This document shows positions 7,316-15,820 of a DNA stretch of 64,000 nt, in pieces; position 1 is the first letter of the stretch; the number at the start of each line of letters is the position of its first letter. The stretch is taken from NCBI GenBank assembly GCA_900553395.1, contig USDJ01000003.1, positions 1-64,000 on the forward strand. Reading direction: 5' to 3'. Source of the DNA: an uncultured Mycoplasmatota bacterium. Its GTDB lineage: Bacteria > Bacillota_I > Bacilli_A > RF39 > UBA660. Below the pieces are notes generated by a model. It was not told the origin of the DNA. It made no database searches and was given only the letters and a program-made list of their open reading frames with translations. The translations under genes were made by a program, and so were the position numbers.

Positions 7316-8068
7316 ATGTTTAAATATGAAAGGCCAAGTGATAGCGAGCAGTTTATTCTTGATAGAAGCCTTGTTGGGAGTCTAACTTGCGAGCAGACAG
7401 CTACGTTACTCGAGAGGAAACTAGAATTACAGTCTACCTTAAGTGAAGGCGCTAGTGATGATGTACTTGATGAATATAATAAATTAAGAGAACTACTTTT
7501 ATTATCTAATATGGATTTAATTGATTTATGCTTTAAAAGATATTTTTATCAAGATGAACTAGATCAAGAAGACGCAATGATGACAGGAATTGTTGGTATG
7601 ATAAAGGGAATAGATAAGTTTGATTCAAGTAAGGAATTTTTTAAAAATAATGCTGATGTTAAAACTTATTTTTTCAGAAAATACTTATTTAGGACTATTA
7701 TAAATTCTATAAAAAATGAGTTATCACATCTTACGAGTAATAATGTACCAATTGAAGAAGTTTTTTCGGAAGTTGAACTTGAAGATGATTGCGATATAGA
7801 AAACGAAATAATTGAAACAAGCTTGAGAGATTTAATATCAAAATATATTTCACTTTTAAATCCACGTGAAAGGCAAGTCATTTACTTAAAGTATATGAAG
7901 AATTTAACTATTAGAGAAATGGTTCCTATTGTTGGTGTATCTAGAAGCTTGGTTGCTAAAATATTAAAAATGGCTATTATAAAGCTTAAAGGTATAACCG
8001 AGTCAAATGGATTAGATGAGTATTGCCATGAAGATGGAAAGACGAATAGTTTAATTATTATAAAATAG
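7316..8068 (+). CDS. Divergent sigma-70 family factor
   Basis: A 250-residue protein. Residues of about 60-125 resemble sigma region 2 (LLLSNMDLIDLCFKRYF, then GIVGMIKGIDKFD). Residues of about 180-240 form a region 4 helix-turn-helix (LNPRERQVIYLKYMKNLT, then VGVSRSLVAKILKMAIIKL). An acidic linker (about 145-165) replaces a clear region 3. It matches no named sigma factor I recognise; the promoter-melting segment is poorly conserved. The gene has its own TTGACA promoter and a Shine-Dalgarno that can be sequestered by an upstream CCCC. Its place between mraY and ftsW suggests a role in envelope or sporulation control, which is an inference. Confidence 0.75.
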   Translation: MFKYERPSDSEQFILDRSLVGSLTCEQTATLLERKLELQSTLSEGASDDVLDEYNKLRELLLLSNMDLIDLCFKRYFYQDELDQEDAMMTGIVGMIKGIDKFDSSKEFFKNNADVKTYFFRKYLFRTIINSIKNELSHLTSNNVPIEEVFSEVELEDDCDIENEIIETSLRDLISKYISLLNPRERQVIYLKYMKNLTIREMVPIVGVSRSLVAKILKMAIIKLKGITESNGLDEYCHEDGKTNSLIIIK

Positions 8069-8087
8069 TACGTTTAGTACTTTTTTT
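8067..8087 (+). terminator. Weak Rho-independent terminator
   Basis: A 5-bp stem AGTAC / GTACT with a 5-base loop is followed by T6 (seven T in all). Confidence 0.5.
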
Positions 8088-8129
8088 AATATTTTTTGAT
8101 GTAAGAAATAAAATTATATAGGTGATACT

Positions 8130-9221
8130 ATGAAAAACAAAAGTATAGAACTTACACTTTTTATAAGTGTTATACTAATATCACTTTTTGGCGTTGTTAT
8201 GATTTATTCTTCGTCATATATATGGGCCGAATATAAGTATGGGGATCCATATAAATATTTAAAGAACCAAGCGTTATTTTTTATAATAGGTATTTTTATT
8301 ATGATATTTGTAAGTAAGATAGATTATAAAAAATATTTTATGTATGCAAATAAAATTCTTATCTTATGCGTTTCACTATTAATTTTAGTATTAATACCAG
8401 GTATAGGAACAGTTAGAAATGGTTCGAGAAGTTGGTTTGGGATAGGCTCATTTGGTATTCAACCTAGTGAATTTGCAAAACTTGGACTTATTATTTTCAC
8501 TTCTAAGTATTTGTCAAATAACCCAAATTCGATGAAAGATGTAAGAAAGGGTGTAGTACCTATACTAGTTATTACTTTGATAATATTTGGAATAATTATG
8601 TTACAGCCTGATTTTGGTACGGGGACAATACTAGTTATGACAATTATAGGAATATTATTTGTAGCAGGGCTTAATATAAAATTTTTTATAAGATTTGGCG
8701 TTTTAGGTTTAATAGGAGTAGTTACACTTATAATAATGGCTCCTTATAGGCTTAAGAGGATTTTATCATTTTTAGATCCTTGGAGTGATCCTTTAGGAAG
8801 TGGATTTCAGATAATTCAATCATTATATAGTATAGGTCCTGGTGGACTTTTCGGATTGGGTTTTGGTAATTCTATACAAAAACATTTTTATCTTCCAGAA
8901 CCACAAACTGATTTTATATTTTCAATAATATCTGAAGAATTTGGATTTATGGGAGTTATTATTGTATCTATATTATTTATAATAATATTTTATAATTGCT
9001 TAAAGATAAGCCTGAAATGTAATGATTTATTTGGAAAATTCTTATCATTTGGAATAACTTTTGGATTGATATTTCAGACAGTACTTAATTTAAGTGTAGT
9101 AGTGGGTCTTGTTCCTGTTACTGGAGTTACATTACCATTTTTATCATATGGCGGATCAAGTTTATTAATAACCATGTTTAGCATTGGAATAATATTAAAT
9201 ATATCGAGATATGAAAAATAG
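8130..9221 (+). CDS. ftsW: SEDS peptidoglycan polymerase, FtsW/SpoVE type
   Basis: A 363-residue, roughly 10-span SEDS protein. These are lipid II glycosyltransferases that work with a class B PBP at the septum (FtsW) or in spore cortex synthesis (SpoVE). Visible motifs include GSRSWFGIG, the conserved QPSEFAKL, LQPDFGTG, and the FtsW/SpoVE-type loop KHFYLPEPQTDFIFSI followed by EEFGFMG, then PFLSYGGSSL near the end. RodA usually differs in that loop. The linkage PBP-mraY-SEDS is that of spoVD-mraY-spoVE in Bacillus. Only one SEDS gene is in the window, so division and sporulation roles cannot be separated here. The start follows GGTGATACT. Confidence 0.92.
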   Translation: MKNKSIELTLFISVILISLFGVVMIYSSSYIWAEYKYGDPYKYLKNQALFFIIGIFIMIFVSKIDYKKYFMYANKILILCVSLLILVLIPGIGTVRNGSRSWFGIGSFGIQPSEFAKLGLIIFTSKYLSNNPNSMKDVRKGVVPILVITLIIFGIIMLQPDFGTGTILVMTIIGILFVAGLNIKFFIRFGVLGLIGVVTLIIMAPYRLKRILSFLDPWSDPLGSGFQIIQSLYSIGPGGLFGLGFGNSIQKHFYLPEPQTDFIFSIISEEFGFMGVIIVSILFIIIFYNCLKISLKCNDLFGKFLSFGITFGLIFQTVLNLSVVVGLVPVTGVTLPFLSYGGSSLLITMFSIGIILNISRYEK

Positions 9222-9250
9222 CTATATCAATAAGATATAACTATTTTTTT
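9217..9250. terminator. Bidirectional terminator between ftsW and the sortase gene
   Basis: An imperfect stem (ATAGCTATATC ... GATATAACTAT) lies between the convergent genes and is followed by T8 on the + strand and preceded by A-rich sequence on the other side. Confidence 0.55.
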
Positions 9251-10062
9251 TCTAATTTAATTAATTTAGCGTGTAATACGATTTTAGTATCATTGTCGTA
9301 GCACGTAGAAAGTGTTAATATTCTGTCATTACTAGATATATTAGTCTCAAAATCATAATCGCTTCTTTTTAATAACATTTGTGCAAATTTCAAAAATTCG
9401 CTATCATTTTTAAAGTTTATTTTTAGATAATCACTTGTAGTAGGAATTTTGTATAAGCTAAATACTTGCCATAGAGAATTTTCACTTTCAGTAGATAGTT
9501 TAATAATGTAATTATCTTTATTGTCAAGCCATCCACTGGTGAATACTTTTCTTAGAGATCCAAACATAGTATCGTCTAGTCTTCCGTGCGCATAAATAAT
9601 GGTATTTTTATCAGATGAGCTTTTTAAATTATTACGATAGTCTAAGAATACCCATCCAGCATTATTACGTGTTTTATCAATAGATCTAGTTAAATAATAG
9701 GTATTATTTTTAGTTTGAACAAATGGATAATTGATATTTGTGCCATTAACTTGAATCCAACCTACTATAGAGCTATTTACTTTTTTTAAATCATTAAAAT
9801 CTACATCAATTAGATTAACTTTAATATAATCCCAGTATGGATCATCACTTTCTGCGTCACTGTCAATTATTATTGTATTTTCAGTATCACTTTTTTCCTC
9901 TATTTTAGTGTCTTCTTTTATTTTTTCTATGTTGTTTTGTGTACTTTTAGAATCTATTAACCATTTTATAATGTGTATGCTTGAAATTATAAATGCAACA
10001 CAAAAAAATAAAGTTGTTATAAATAAAAAAATTTTTCTATAGCTTATCTTTCTTTTTTTCAT
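9241..10062 (-). CDS. srtB: Class B sortase
   Basis: A 273-residue membrane-anchored transpeptidase (anchor at about residues 12-34) that cleaves sorting signals and links proteins to peptidoglycan. The class B pattern is clear: GWIQVNGTNINYPFVQ, YYLTRSID, GWVFLDYRNN, then YAHGR with catalytic His159, and TLSTC with Cys254. The usual catalytic arginine a few residues after the Cys appears to be Lys260 (DTKIVLHAKL). Two possible substrates are in the window, with NPNTG at the left edge and VPDTG at 42.5 kb. It is transcribed alone, convergent with ftsW. Confidence 0.9.
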   Translation of the reverse strand: MKKRKISYRKIFLFITTLFFCVAFIISSIHIIKWLIDSKSTQNNIEKIKEDTKIEEKSDTENTIIIDSDAESDDPYWDYIKVNLIDVDFNDLKKVNSSIVGWIQVNGTNINYPFVQTKNNTYYLTRSIDKTRNNAGWVFLDYRNNLKSSSDKNTIIYAHGRLDDTMFGSLRKVFTSGWLDNKDNYIIKLSTESENSLWQVFSLYKIPTTSDYLKINFKNDSEFLKFAQMLLKRSDYDFETNISSNDRILTLSTCYDNDTKIVLHAKLIKLEKK

Positions 10063-10123
10063 ATTTTATTCCTCGATAATATTATATCAATTTTTTTTAT
10101 TTTGTAAAATATATTTATATTAA

Positions 10124-10151
10124 TTGAAAATATTTTTTTCTATGTTATAAT
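10124..10151 (+). promoter_or_regulatory. SigA-type promoter for the RDD/zinc-ribbon pair
   Basis: TTGAAA at 10124-10129, a 16-bp spacer and TGT-TATAAT (-10 at 10146-10151). Confidence 0.6.
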
Positions 10152-10174
10152 AAATATATACTAAAGGAGGATAT

Positions 10175-10834
10175 ATGTATATATTAAGACGTATTATGGC
10201 ATATTTTATAGATATTATACTTGTTGTTATGGTATCAACTCTTATTACTTCTAATAAATATATAGATATCAATTATTCTAAATATCAAAAAGTTTATAAT
10301 GAATATAAGACATGCTATGATGAGTATGAATCATTATTAAAAGATTCTGAAGAAGAAAAATTAGATGAAAAAGAAAGCGATAAACTAGATAAATATGAAG
10401 AAAAATTAAATAACTATTCATATAGGCTTTCCAAATTATCTTTCGTACCTAGATTTATGGGAATTATATTATCTTTATTTTATTTTGTAGTACTACAGTT
10501 TTATTTTAATGGCCAAACTTTAGGCAAAAAGATAATGAAATTAAGAGTAGTATCAAATGATAATAAAAATATAAATATATTTTCATTTTTGATTAGAAGT
10601 TTGATTGTTAATGAGATTTTTATCAGTTCACTTAATTTGATTTGTATATTATTCCTAAGTAAGAATGTTTATTTTACTTATAGTAAAGTAATATATTTTG
10701 TTACATATTTCATTGAAATTTTAATTGTATTTACAATTATTTTCTCAAAAGATAACAGAGGAATTCACGATATTTTGGCAAATACTAAAGTTATAGACGA
10801 AAGGAAGAATAAAGATGAGGTGCAAGAACTGTAA
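10175..10834 (+). CDS. RDD family membrane protein
   Basis: A 219-residue protein with an RDD domain: RRIMAYFIDIILVV at the start, the GQTLGKKIMKLRVV motif near residue 115, and NRGIHDILANTKVI at the end. Four or so membrane segments are split by an acidic, Lys/Glu-rich cytoplasmic insert (about residues 45-85) that is longer than usual. RDD proteins have been linked to ion transport in a few cases, but most are uncharacterised. A strong AAAGGAGG precedes the ATG. The gene overlaps the next by 20 bp, so the two are translationally linked. Confidence 0.8.
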   Translation: MYILRRIMAYFIDIILVVMVSTLITSNKYIDINYSKYQKVYNEYKTCYDEYESLLKDSEEEKLDEKESDKLDKYEEKLNNYSYRLSKLSFVPRFMGIILSLFYFVVLQFYFNGQTLGKKIMKLRVVSNDNKNINIFSFLIRSLIVNEIFISSLNLICILFLSKNVYFTYSKVIYFVTYFIEILIVFTIIFSKDNRGIHDILANTKVIDERKNKDEVQEL

Positions 10835-12512
10835 TAAAATAATAGATGAATATGAAATTTTTTGTGATGATTGTAAAAAGGAATTAAAAAAGACCGCGTC
10901 AAGAAGCGATATTAAAGAGCTAGAAAGATTAATATCTGATAGTGAGTTAAACAGATTAGATGATACAATAGAGCTTAACGATTTATCTAGTTTAACTAGT
11001 GACGAAAATCTAAGTGTTTTAGAAAATACTCAAGTTGCGGATTTTACTGTTTCTGATGATAGAAGTGATGATATAAAAATTACTAGAGAAGAGAAAAATG
11101 AAGATATTCTTAATACTGAAAGTGAAAACTCAGAATTAAAAATGACTCGGGAAGAAAAAAATCTAACTAATATACCGCCAAAGAAGGATAAAAATAAGAA
11201 AGTTATAGCTATTATAATTGTTATAGTAGTCTTGTTAGTGGTATTGTCTATATTTGCATTTTTAATTTTAAATAAAAAAAATGATTCTGATAAAAGAGTT
11301 GACGTTCTAGATTATAGAAAGATTATAAATGATTATGGTAATAAGGCAAGTGAGGTTGTAACTGATTATAAAGATAAAAATTCATCAGTACCTACTTGGC
11401 AGGAAGTTTTAGAACTATTAGAGTATGACAAATATAATGTAGAATGTGAAATTCATTCTATATATCAAGATGGAACTATTTATTTGAATTCTTGCGAAGT
11501 TAATAATAAGAAAGTAAGATATTCTTATGGCAAAAAACAAGACGAACAAAAAGAAGGCAAAAAGTTAGAAATATATAAAGATTCTAGTAGCTATAATAAT
11601 AAAGGCAATGGCACACTTGTTGCAAGTATTACTTGCAACTCTCAAGATTGTGAGTTTATAGCAGCACTAGATAAATATGTAATTGTAACTGAGAATGGAA
11701 GTTATTACTTGTATAACTTCGAAAGCGATATATTAGAATTTGGACCTTTTAATCTAGATCAAAATTATTATAATAATCTTGTTATTTATGATGGTACTTT
11801 ATACGGAATTTACTATAGTGAAGCTAATACACATAATATATATAGTATAAAAGCTAGTAAAGTTTTAAAAAACATCAGTGGCGAACTTGAAAGCGATTAT
11901 AATTTAATGCTTAAATATGGATATGTTGTTTTTAAGTTAAATAATAGTCATAATTTTATTAATATGAAAACAGGTAATATAAGCTATAAGATAGAAAATA
12001 ATATAGGTAATTTTATAGAGGATAAAAAAAATAATATAGTATACATTACTTCATATTCAAAAAATATAAATAAATTTAAAGTATATAATAGTAATGGTAA
12101 ATTACTATTTAATGGCGAAGAATTTAGTAGCATAAACCTTTATGATGAGGGCTTAATGGTTTCAAATGATAAAAGCTTTAGGCTATATGATTCTAAGTTA
12201 AACTTGAAAGTAAAAAGTAAAGATTATGAGTCACTATTTGGTATATATGATAAACTTATAGTTGTACTTGATAATCAAAGTCTAAATTTAGTAAATATAA
12301 ACGATAAAGTAGTATCAGTTCTTTTTGATAAGTATGATAAGTATAGCTTTAATTTTGTAAGTAAGTCATCTGGATATGAAACGATAGATAATAATAAAGT
12401 ACTATGTATTTTATTAGAAAACAAAAGCATACCGTCATCTGAAGATGGTCATATAATAAAAATATTATATAATTTAAAAACTGAAGAAGTAAAATTAGAA
12501 GAAACTCATTAA
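10815..12512 (+). CDS. Zinc-ribbon membrane protein with a large extracellular domain
   Basis: A 565-residue protein. The N-terminus is a zinc ribbon (CKNC at residues 3-6, CDDC at 17-20) and an acidic low-complexity cytoplasmic region follows. It includes a repeated KxTREEKN segment. One membrane span lies at about residues 130-153. The rest is a Tyr/Asn-rich extracytoplasmic domain of about 400 residues with strand-like repeats (YVIVTENGSYYLYNF, LVIYDGTLYGIYY), perhaps beta-propeller-like. I do not recognise a named family for that domain. Cytosolic zinc ribbon plus outer sensor suggests signal sensing, which is an inference. It is co-transcribed with the RDD gene. Confidence 0.7.
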   Translation: MRCKNCNKIIDEYEIFCDDCKKELKKTASRSDIKELERLISDSELNRLDDTIELNDLSSLTSDENLSVLENTQVADFTVSDDRSDDIKITREEKNEDILNTESENSELKMTREEKNLTNIPPKKDKNKKVIAIIIVIVVLLVVLSIFAFLILNKKNDSDKRVDVLDYRKIINDYGNKASEVVTDYKDKNSSVPTWQEVLELLEYDKYNVECEIHSIYQDGTIYLNSCEVNNKKVRYSYGKKQDEQKEGKKLEIYKDSSSYNNKGNGTLVASITCNSQDCEFIAALDKYVIVTENGSYYLYNFESDILEFGPFNLDQNYYNNLVIYDGTLYGIYYSEANTHNIYSIKASKVLKNISGELESDYNLMLKYGYVVFKLNNSHNFINMKTGNISYKIENNIGNFIEDKKNNIVYITSYSKNINKFKVYNSNGKLLFNGEEFSSINLYDEGLMVSNDKSFRLYDSKLNLKVKSKDYESLFGIYDKLIVVLDNQSLNLVNINDKVVSVLFDKYDKYSFNFVSKSSGYETIDNNKVLCILLENKSIPSSEDGHIIKILYNLKTEEVKLEETH

Positions 12513-12514
12513 CA

Positions 12515-12964
12515 TTATAGGTAAAATGAGTCAATTTCAACATTATCTGCTTTTTCGTTGTTGTGAATATAAAATATAGTTCTATATGTTTCTATTAGTT
12601 CACGATTAATGTTATAATTTAGTATATCTGATAAAGATAATATTCCAACGATATTATCTTTATTTTTTACTAGTAATCTTTTAATCTTATACTTACTCAT
12701 TAATTTGAGTGCAGATGATATAGATTCACTAATATCAATACATATTATCTTTTTAGACGCAAAATCTAAAGCAGGACTTTCTGTAGTATTTATATCTTCG
12801 CATGCTAGACATATGTCTCTATCTGTAATTACCCCAGCAATACCTTTATTATTCTTTATTGGAATAAAACCTATATTATGCATTTTCATAAGTTTAGATA
12901 TTTCTTTTATAGAACTTTTTTCATCACCAAATATTATACTTTTGCTCATAATGTCCTTTATCAT
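12515..12964 (-). CDS. CBS-domain pair protein
   Basis: A 149-residue cytoplasmic protein made of two CBS domains. The first begins MIKDIMSKSIIFG and has GFIPIKNNKGIAGVITDRD. The second has ISSALKLMSKYKIKRLLV followed by NIVGILSLSDIL. Such tandem pairs bind adenine nucleotides and act as regulators. No partner enzyme is fused to it. The start follows GGTGATAAT. It converges tail-to-tail with the zinc-ribbon gene (2 bp apart) and diverges from yunB. The target is unknown. Confidence 0.88.
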   Translation of the reverse strand: MIKDIMSKSIIFGDEKSSIKEISKLMKMHNIGFIPIKNNKGIAGVITDRDICLACEDINTTESPALDFASKKIICIDISESISSALKLMSKYKIKRLLVKNKDNIVGILSLSDILNYNINRELIETYRTIFYIHNNEKADNVEIDSFYL

Positions 12965-13019
12965 ATTATCACCAGTTATATTATTGCTTAAAATTAAATA
13001 TTAATACATATTATTTAAT

Positions 13020-13754
13020 ATGAAAAGAATACACTTAAAAAAAAGAGTAAAAAAACATAAAATAATAAATAATATAATTATAATATTTATTTGTGTCTTA
13101 ATACTAGCCATATACTTGATTAAAATTTTTAATGATAAAGCTATGCCTCTTTTTTTAGAATATTCAAGTATAGAAACTGATAAACTAATATCACTTATAG
13201 TATCGAGTAAGGTTACTGAAGAGGTTTCAAATAATATAGATATAGATAAATTATTTATTATGAGCAAAGATTCTGATGGCAATATTAAAAGTATAGATTT
13301 TAATTCTAAGCTAGTAAATGAAGTGTTAGTTAAGTCTTCAAGAGTAGCAGAACAAAATTTAAAGTATTTAGAAAGTGGCAATATAGATAAGTTGAATGGA
13401 TTAAATCTTAATAAATATTCAAATGGTATAATATATTATATTCCAAGTGGCATAATTTTTAAAAATAATATTATGACTAATGTTTTTCCTAAGATACCTG
13501 TTCGTTTAGACTTAATAGGAAATATAATTTGTAAATTAGACACTAAAATAGAAGAATATGGAATAAATAATGTATTGATAACTATAAACATAGATGTAGT
13601 GGCAGAAGTTAAGATTTTATTACCATTTACATCTAAGAATACAAAGATATCTACTAAAATACCACTAGTTATGAAACTTATACAAGGAGACATTCCAAGT
13701 TATTATTTAAATGGTTTTTTAGATACTCCAATTCTAAGCACAAAAGTTAATTAA
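13020..13754 (+). CDS. yunB: Sporulation protein YunB
   Basis: A 244-residue protein with one N-terminal membrane segment (about residues 16-36) after a basic tail, then a domain matching YunB, a mother-cell protein made under SigE in Bacillus and needed for normal sporulation. Conserved features include the central segment YIPSGIIFKNNIMTNVFPKI and an EYGINNVLITINIDV strand, then PLVMKLIQGDIPSYYLNG. There is no good Shine-Dalgarno before the ATG. I could not identify a convincing SigE promoter in the short gap to the divergent CBS gene. Confidence 0.85.
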   Translation: MKRIHLKKRVKKHKIINNIIIIFICVLILAIYLIKIFNDKAMPLFLEYSSIETDKLISLIVSSKVTEEVSNNIDIDKLFIMSKDSDGNIKSIDFNSKLVNEVLVKSSRVAEQNLKYLESGNIDKLNGLNLNKYSNGIIYYIPSGIIFKNNIMTNVFPKIPVRLDLIGNIICKLDTKIEEYGINNVLITINIDVVAEVKILLPFTSKNTKISTKIPLVMKLIQGDIPSYYLNGFLDTPILSTKVN

Positions 13755-13760
13755 TTATGA

Positions 13761-13789
13761 TGTAAAAATTACCGAATTTGTGTTATACT
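13761..13789 (+). promoter_or_regulatory. Candidate SigA-type promoter
   Basis: TGTAAA at 13761-13766, a 17-bp spacer and TGT-TATACT (-10 at 13784-13789), just upstream of the DUF4015 gene. Confidence 0.45.
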
Positions 13790-13805
13790 ATAATTGGTGA
13801 GGAGT

Positions 13806-15488
13806 ATGAAGAAAAATAAAATTTGGTTACTTATTAGTATAGTGGTTGTAATTGCTATTTTAATAATATTATTTTTTATTCTTTTTAAAAAAGATGGGGG
13901 AAAGAAATTTAAAGTGAATTATGAATTTGTTGCTGGTGATAGTAGCACTATTACACTTTATGATTTAGATTATAAAGATGCCTTAACTATTATTAGAGGT
14001 ACCAAAGTTAAGGTCTTATCTTCAAAGATTAAAAATAATGACAAGTTATATATAAAAATAAAATATGAAAATAAAGAATATTTAATCGAGGATATTAATT
14101 TGGTATCTTCAAGTCAGGATGTCGTTAAAGAAAAGGAAATGTATGTAAGAACTAGTACTACGGTTTATAGTGATTCTACGACACCAAAGATTCTCTCTTT
14201 GATAAAAAAAGGTGAAAAGGTTGATATAATTGGGTTTGATAAGCTTGATGAGAATGGTAAAGTTAATAAATATAATATAAAATTAAATGATCAAACAGGA
14301 TACGTTTATGGTAAATATTTAGTACCTACTAAAGAAGAAAGCAAAAAAGTATATGATGAAGATGGAATACAGAAATATATGCTTAAAATGGGCGATTATT
14401 TAGGTGGTGGAAGTGCTGTAAATTTAGACTATTTTCCTTATGAAAAACCTAAGTTTGAAAACAATAAAATGCCTGATGAAGTAAGAGCCTTATATATTAA
14501 TAGCGGCGCTGTTAAAGGCATAGATTCTTATATAGACTTTGCTATTAACAATAATATAAATGCATTTGTTATAGATATAAAAGATAATACTTCACCAGCG
14601 TATAATTCACCTGTTATGCAAGAATATTCACCTACCAATTATTCTCATGCACTAAATGATTATGAAGAGTATAAATCATATGTAAAGAAAGCAAAAGATG
14701 CAGGATTATATGTAATTGGTAGAATAACTGTTTTTAAGGATTCTTATTTTGTTCAAGACCACAAAGATGTAGCAATTAAAAATAGTAGCAATAATGAACC
14801 ATTTAGTCATAATGGATCATATTGGCCAAGCGCATATAATAGATATGTTTGGGAGTTTAATGTCGCATTAGCACGTGAGGCTGTTACTGAAATAGGATTT
14901 AATGAGATACAATTTGATTATGTAAGATTTCCTGATAGAACAGGTACTCTTGAAAAAAATGGTACTATCAATTTAGAGAACACTTATAATGAAGAGAAGG
15001 CTCAAGCATTGCAAACTTTCATTATGTATGCCTGTGATGAAATACACGAGGTTGAAGCTTATGTATCTATAGATGTATTTGGAGAGAGTGCTTCTAATTA
15101 TGTTACAGCATATGGTCAATTTTGGCCAGCTATCTCAAATGTAGCTGATGTTATAAGTGGAATGCCATACCCAGATCATTTTAATGCTCACGAATACGGA
15201 ATAAAAGAAGTAGTGTGGACAGTTCCATATAAATTATTAAATGAATGGAGTAAATATGTAGTATCAAAGCAAAATATAATTCCAACTCCAGCGGTAGTCA
15301 GAACTTGGATACAAACTTATAATACTTCAAAAATTCCACAAGTAGTTTATGATTCTTCTAAGGTTTCAGAAGAAATTCAAGCACTTTATGACAATGGTTT
15401 AACTGGAGGATATATGACTTGGAATTCTTCATCAAATTTAAATAAATATAAGGAAATAAGTTATTCGTTTAAGAAGGTGTATCGATGA
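13806..15488 (+). CDS. Secreted putative glycoside hydrolase (DUF4015)
   Basis: A 560-residue exported protein. The membrane/signal segment is at about residues 5-27. Next is an SH3-like region (about 110-180; MYVRTSTTVYSDS, EKVDIIGFDKL) that could bind cell wall. A TIM-barrel DUF4015 domain covers about 220-545. It has VRALYINSGAVKGIDSYI at the barrel start, AFVIDIKD, GFNEIQFDYVRFPD and SIDVFGESASN, with acidic residues at strand ends as in glycosidases. The substrate is unknown; peptidoglycan or exopolysaccharide would fit. The ATG at 13806 is preferred because GGTGA sits at the spacing used elsewhere in this genome. It overlaps yutD by 4 bp. Confidence 0.82.
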   Translation: MKKNKIWLLISIVVVIAILIILFFILFKKDGGKKFKVNYEFVAGDSSTITLYDLDYKDALTIIRGTKVKVLSSKIKNNDKLYIKIKYENKEYLIEDINLVSSSQDVVKEKEMYVRTSTTVYSDSTTPKILSLIKKGEKVDIIGFDKLDENGKVNKYNIKLNDQTGYVYGKYLVPTKEESKKVYDEDGIQKYMLKMGDYLGGGSAVNLDYFPYEKPKFENNKMPDEVRALYINSGAVKGIDSYIDFAINNNINAFVIDIKDNTSPAYNSPVMQEYSPTNYSHALNDYEEYKSYVKKAKDAGLYVIGRITVFKDSYFVQDHKDVAIKNSSNNEPFSHNGSYWPSAYNRYVWEFNVALAREAVTEIGFNEIQFDYVRFPDRTGTLEKNGTINLENTYNEEKAQALQTFIMYACDEIHEVEAYVSIDVFGESASNYVTAYGQFWPAISNVADVISGMPYPDHFNAHEYGIKEVVWTVPYKLLNEWSKYVVSKQNIIPTPAVVRTWIQTYNTSKIPQVVYDSSKVSEEIQALYDNGLTGGYMTWNSSSNLNKYKEISYSFKKVYR

Positions 15489-15760
15489 TAGAAATAGAAA
15501 ATAATAAATATAAGCTAATAGAAAATTATAAAGACGGTTTTGACTTAGAAGAGTTTAAATCAAAATATACTGATTATTTTGAGCCATATGATTATATAAT
15601 CGGTGATTGGTCTTATGGCAAGCTTAGATTAAAGGGCTTTTGTACAAAGTTAAATAAGATGTGTAACAAGATAAATGATATAAAATTTAAAGAAAATTAT
15701 ATTAAAGAATTATGTAGTTATGATTGTAAATATTTTGTGCTAGAAAAAGTAAAAAATTAA
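15485..15760 (+). CDS. yutD: YutD family protein
   Basis: A 91-residue cytoplasmic protein matching the DUF1027/YutD family of Bacilli, with the signature YDYIIGDWSYGKLRLKGF and a Cys-rich end (CTKLNKMC, CSYDCKYF). In this family the cysteines are conserved, but no biochemical role is established. The ATGA overlap with the preceding gene implies coupled translation, and a strong terminator follows. Confidence 0.88.
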   Translation: MIEIENNKYKLIENYKDGFDLEEFKSKYTDYFEPYDYIIGDWSYGKLRLKGFCTKLNKMCNKINDIKFKENYIKELCSYDCKYFVLEKVKN

Positions 15761-15790
15761 GTAAATTTTGTATTACTTAATTTTTTTTTA
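15755..15790 (+). terminator. Rho-independent terminator
   Basis: A 10-bp stem AATTAAGTAA / TTACTTAATT with an 8-base loop and a long T run. Confidence 0.85.
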
Positions 15791-15820
15791 TGATATACTT
15801 ATACTAGGGTAGGTGTTTAT

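Noticed and set aside
13001..13381. 126-codon open frame on the minus strand opposite yunB
   Set aside because: It is the reverse reading of a recognised gene, has low-complexity hydrophobic content and no start context.
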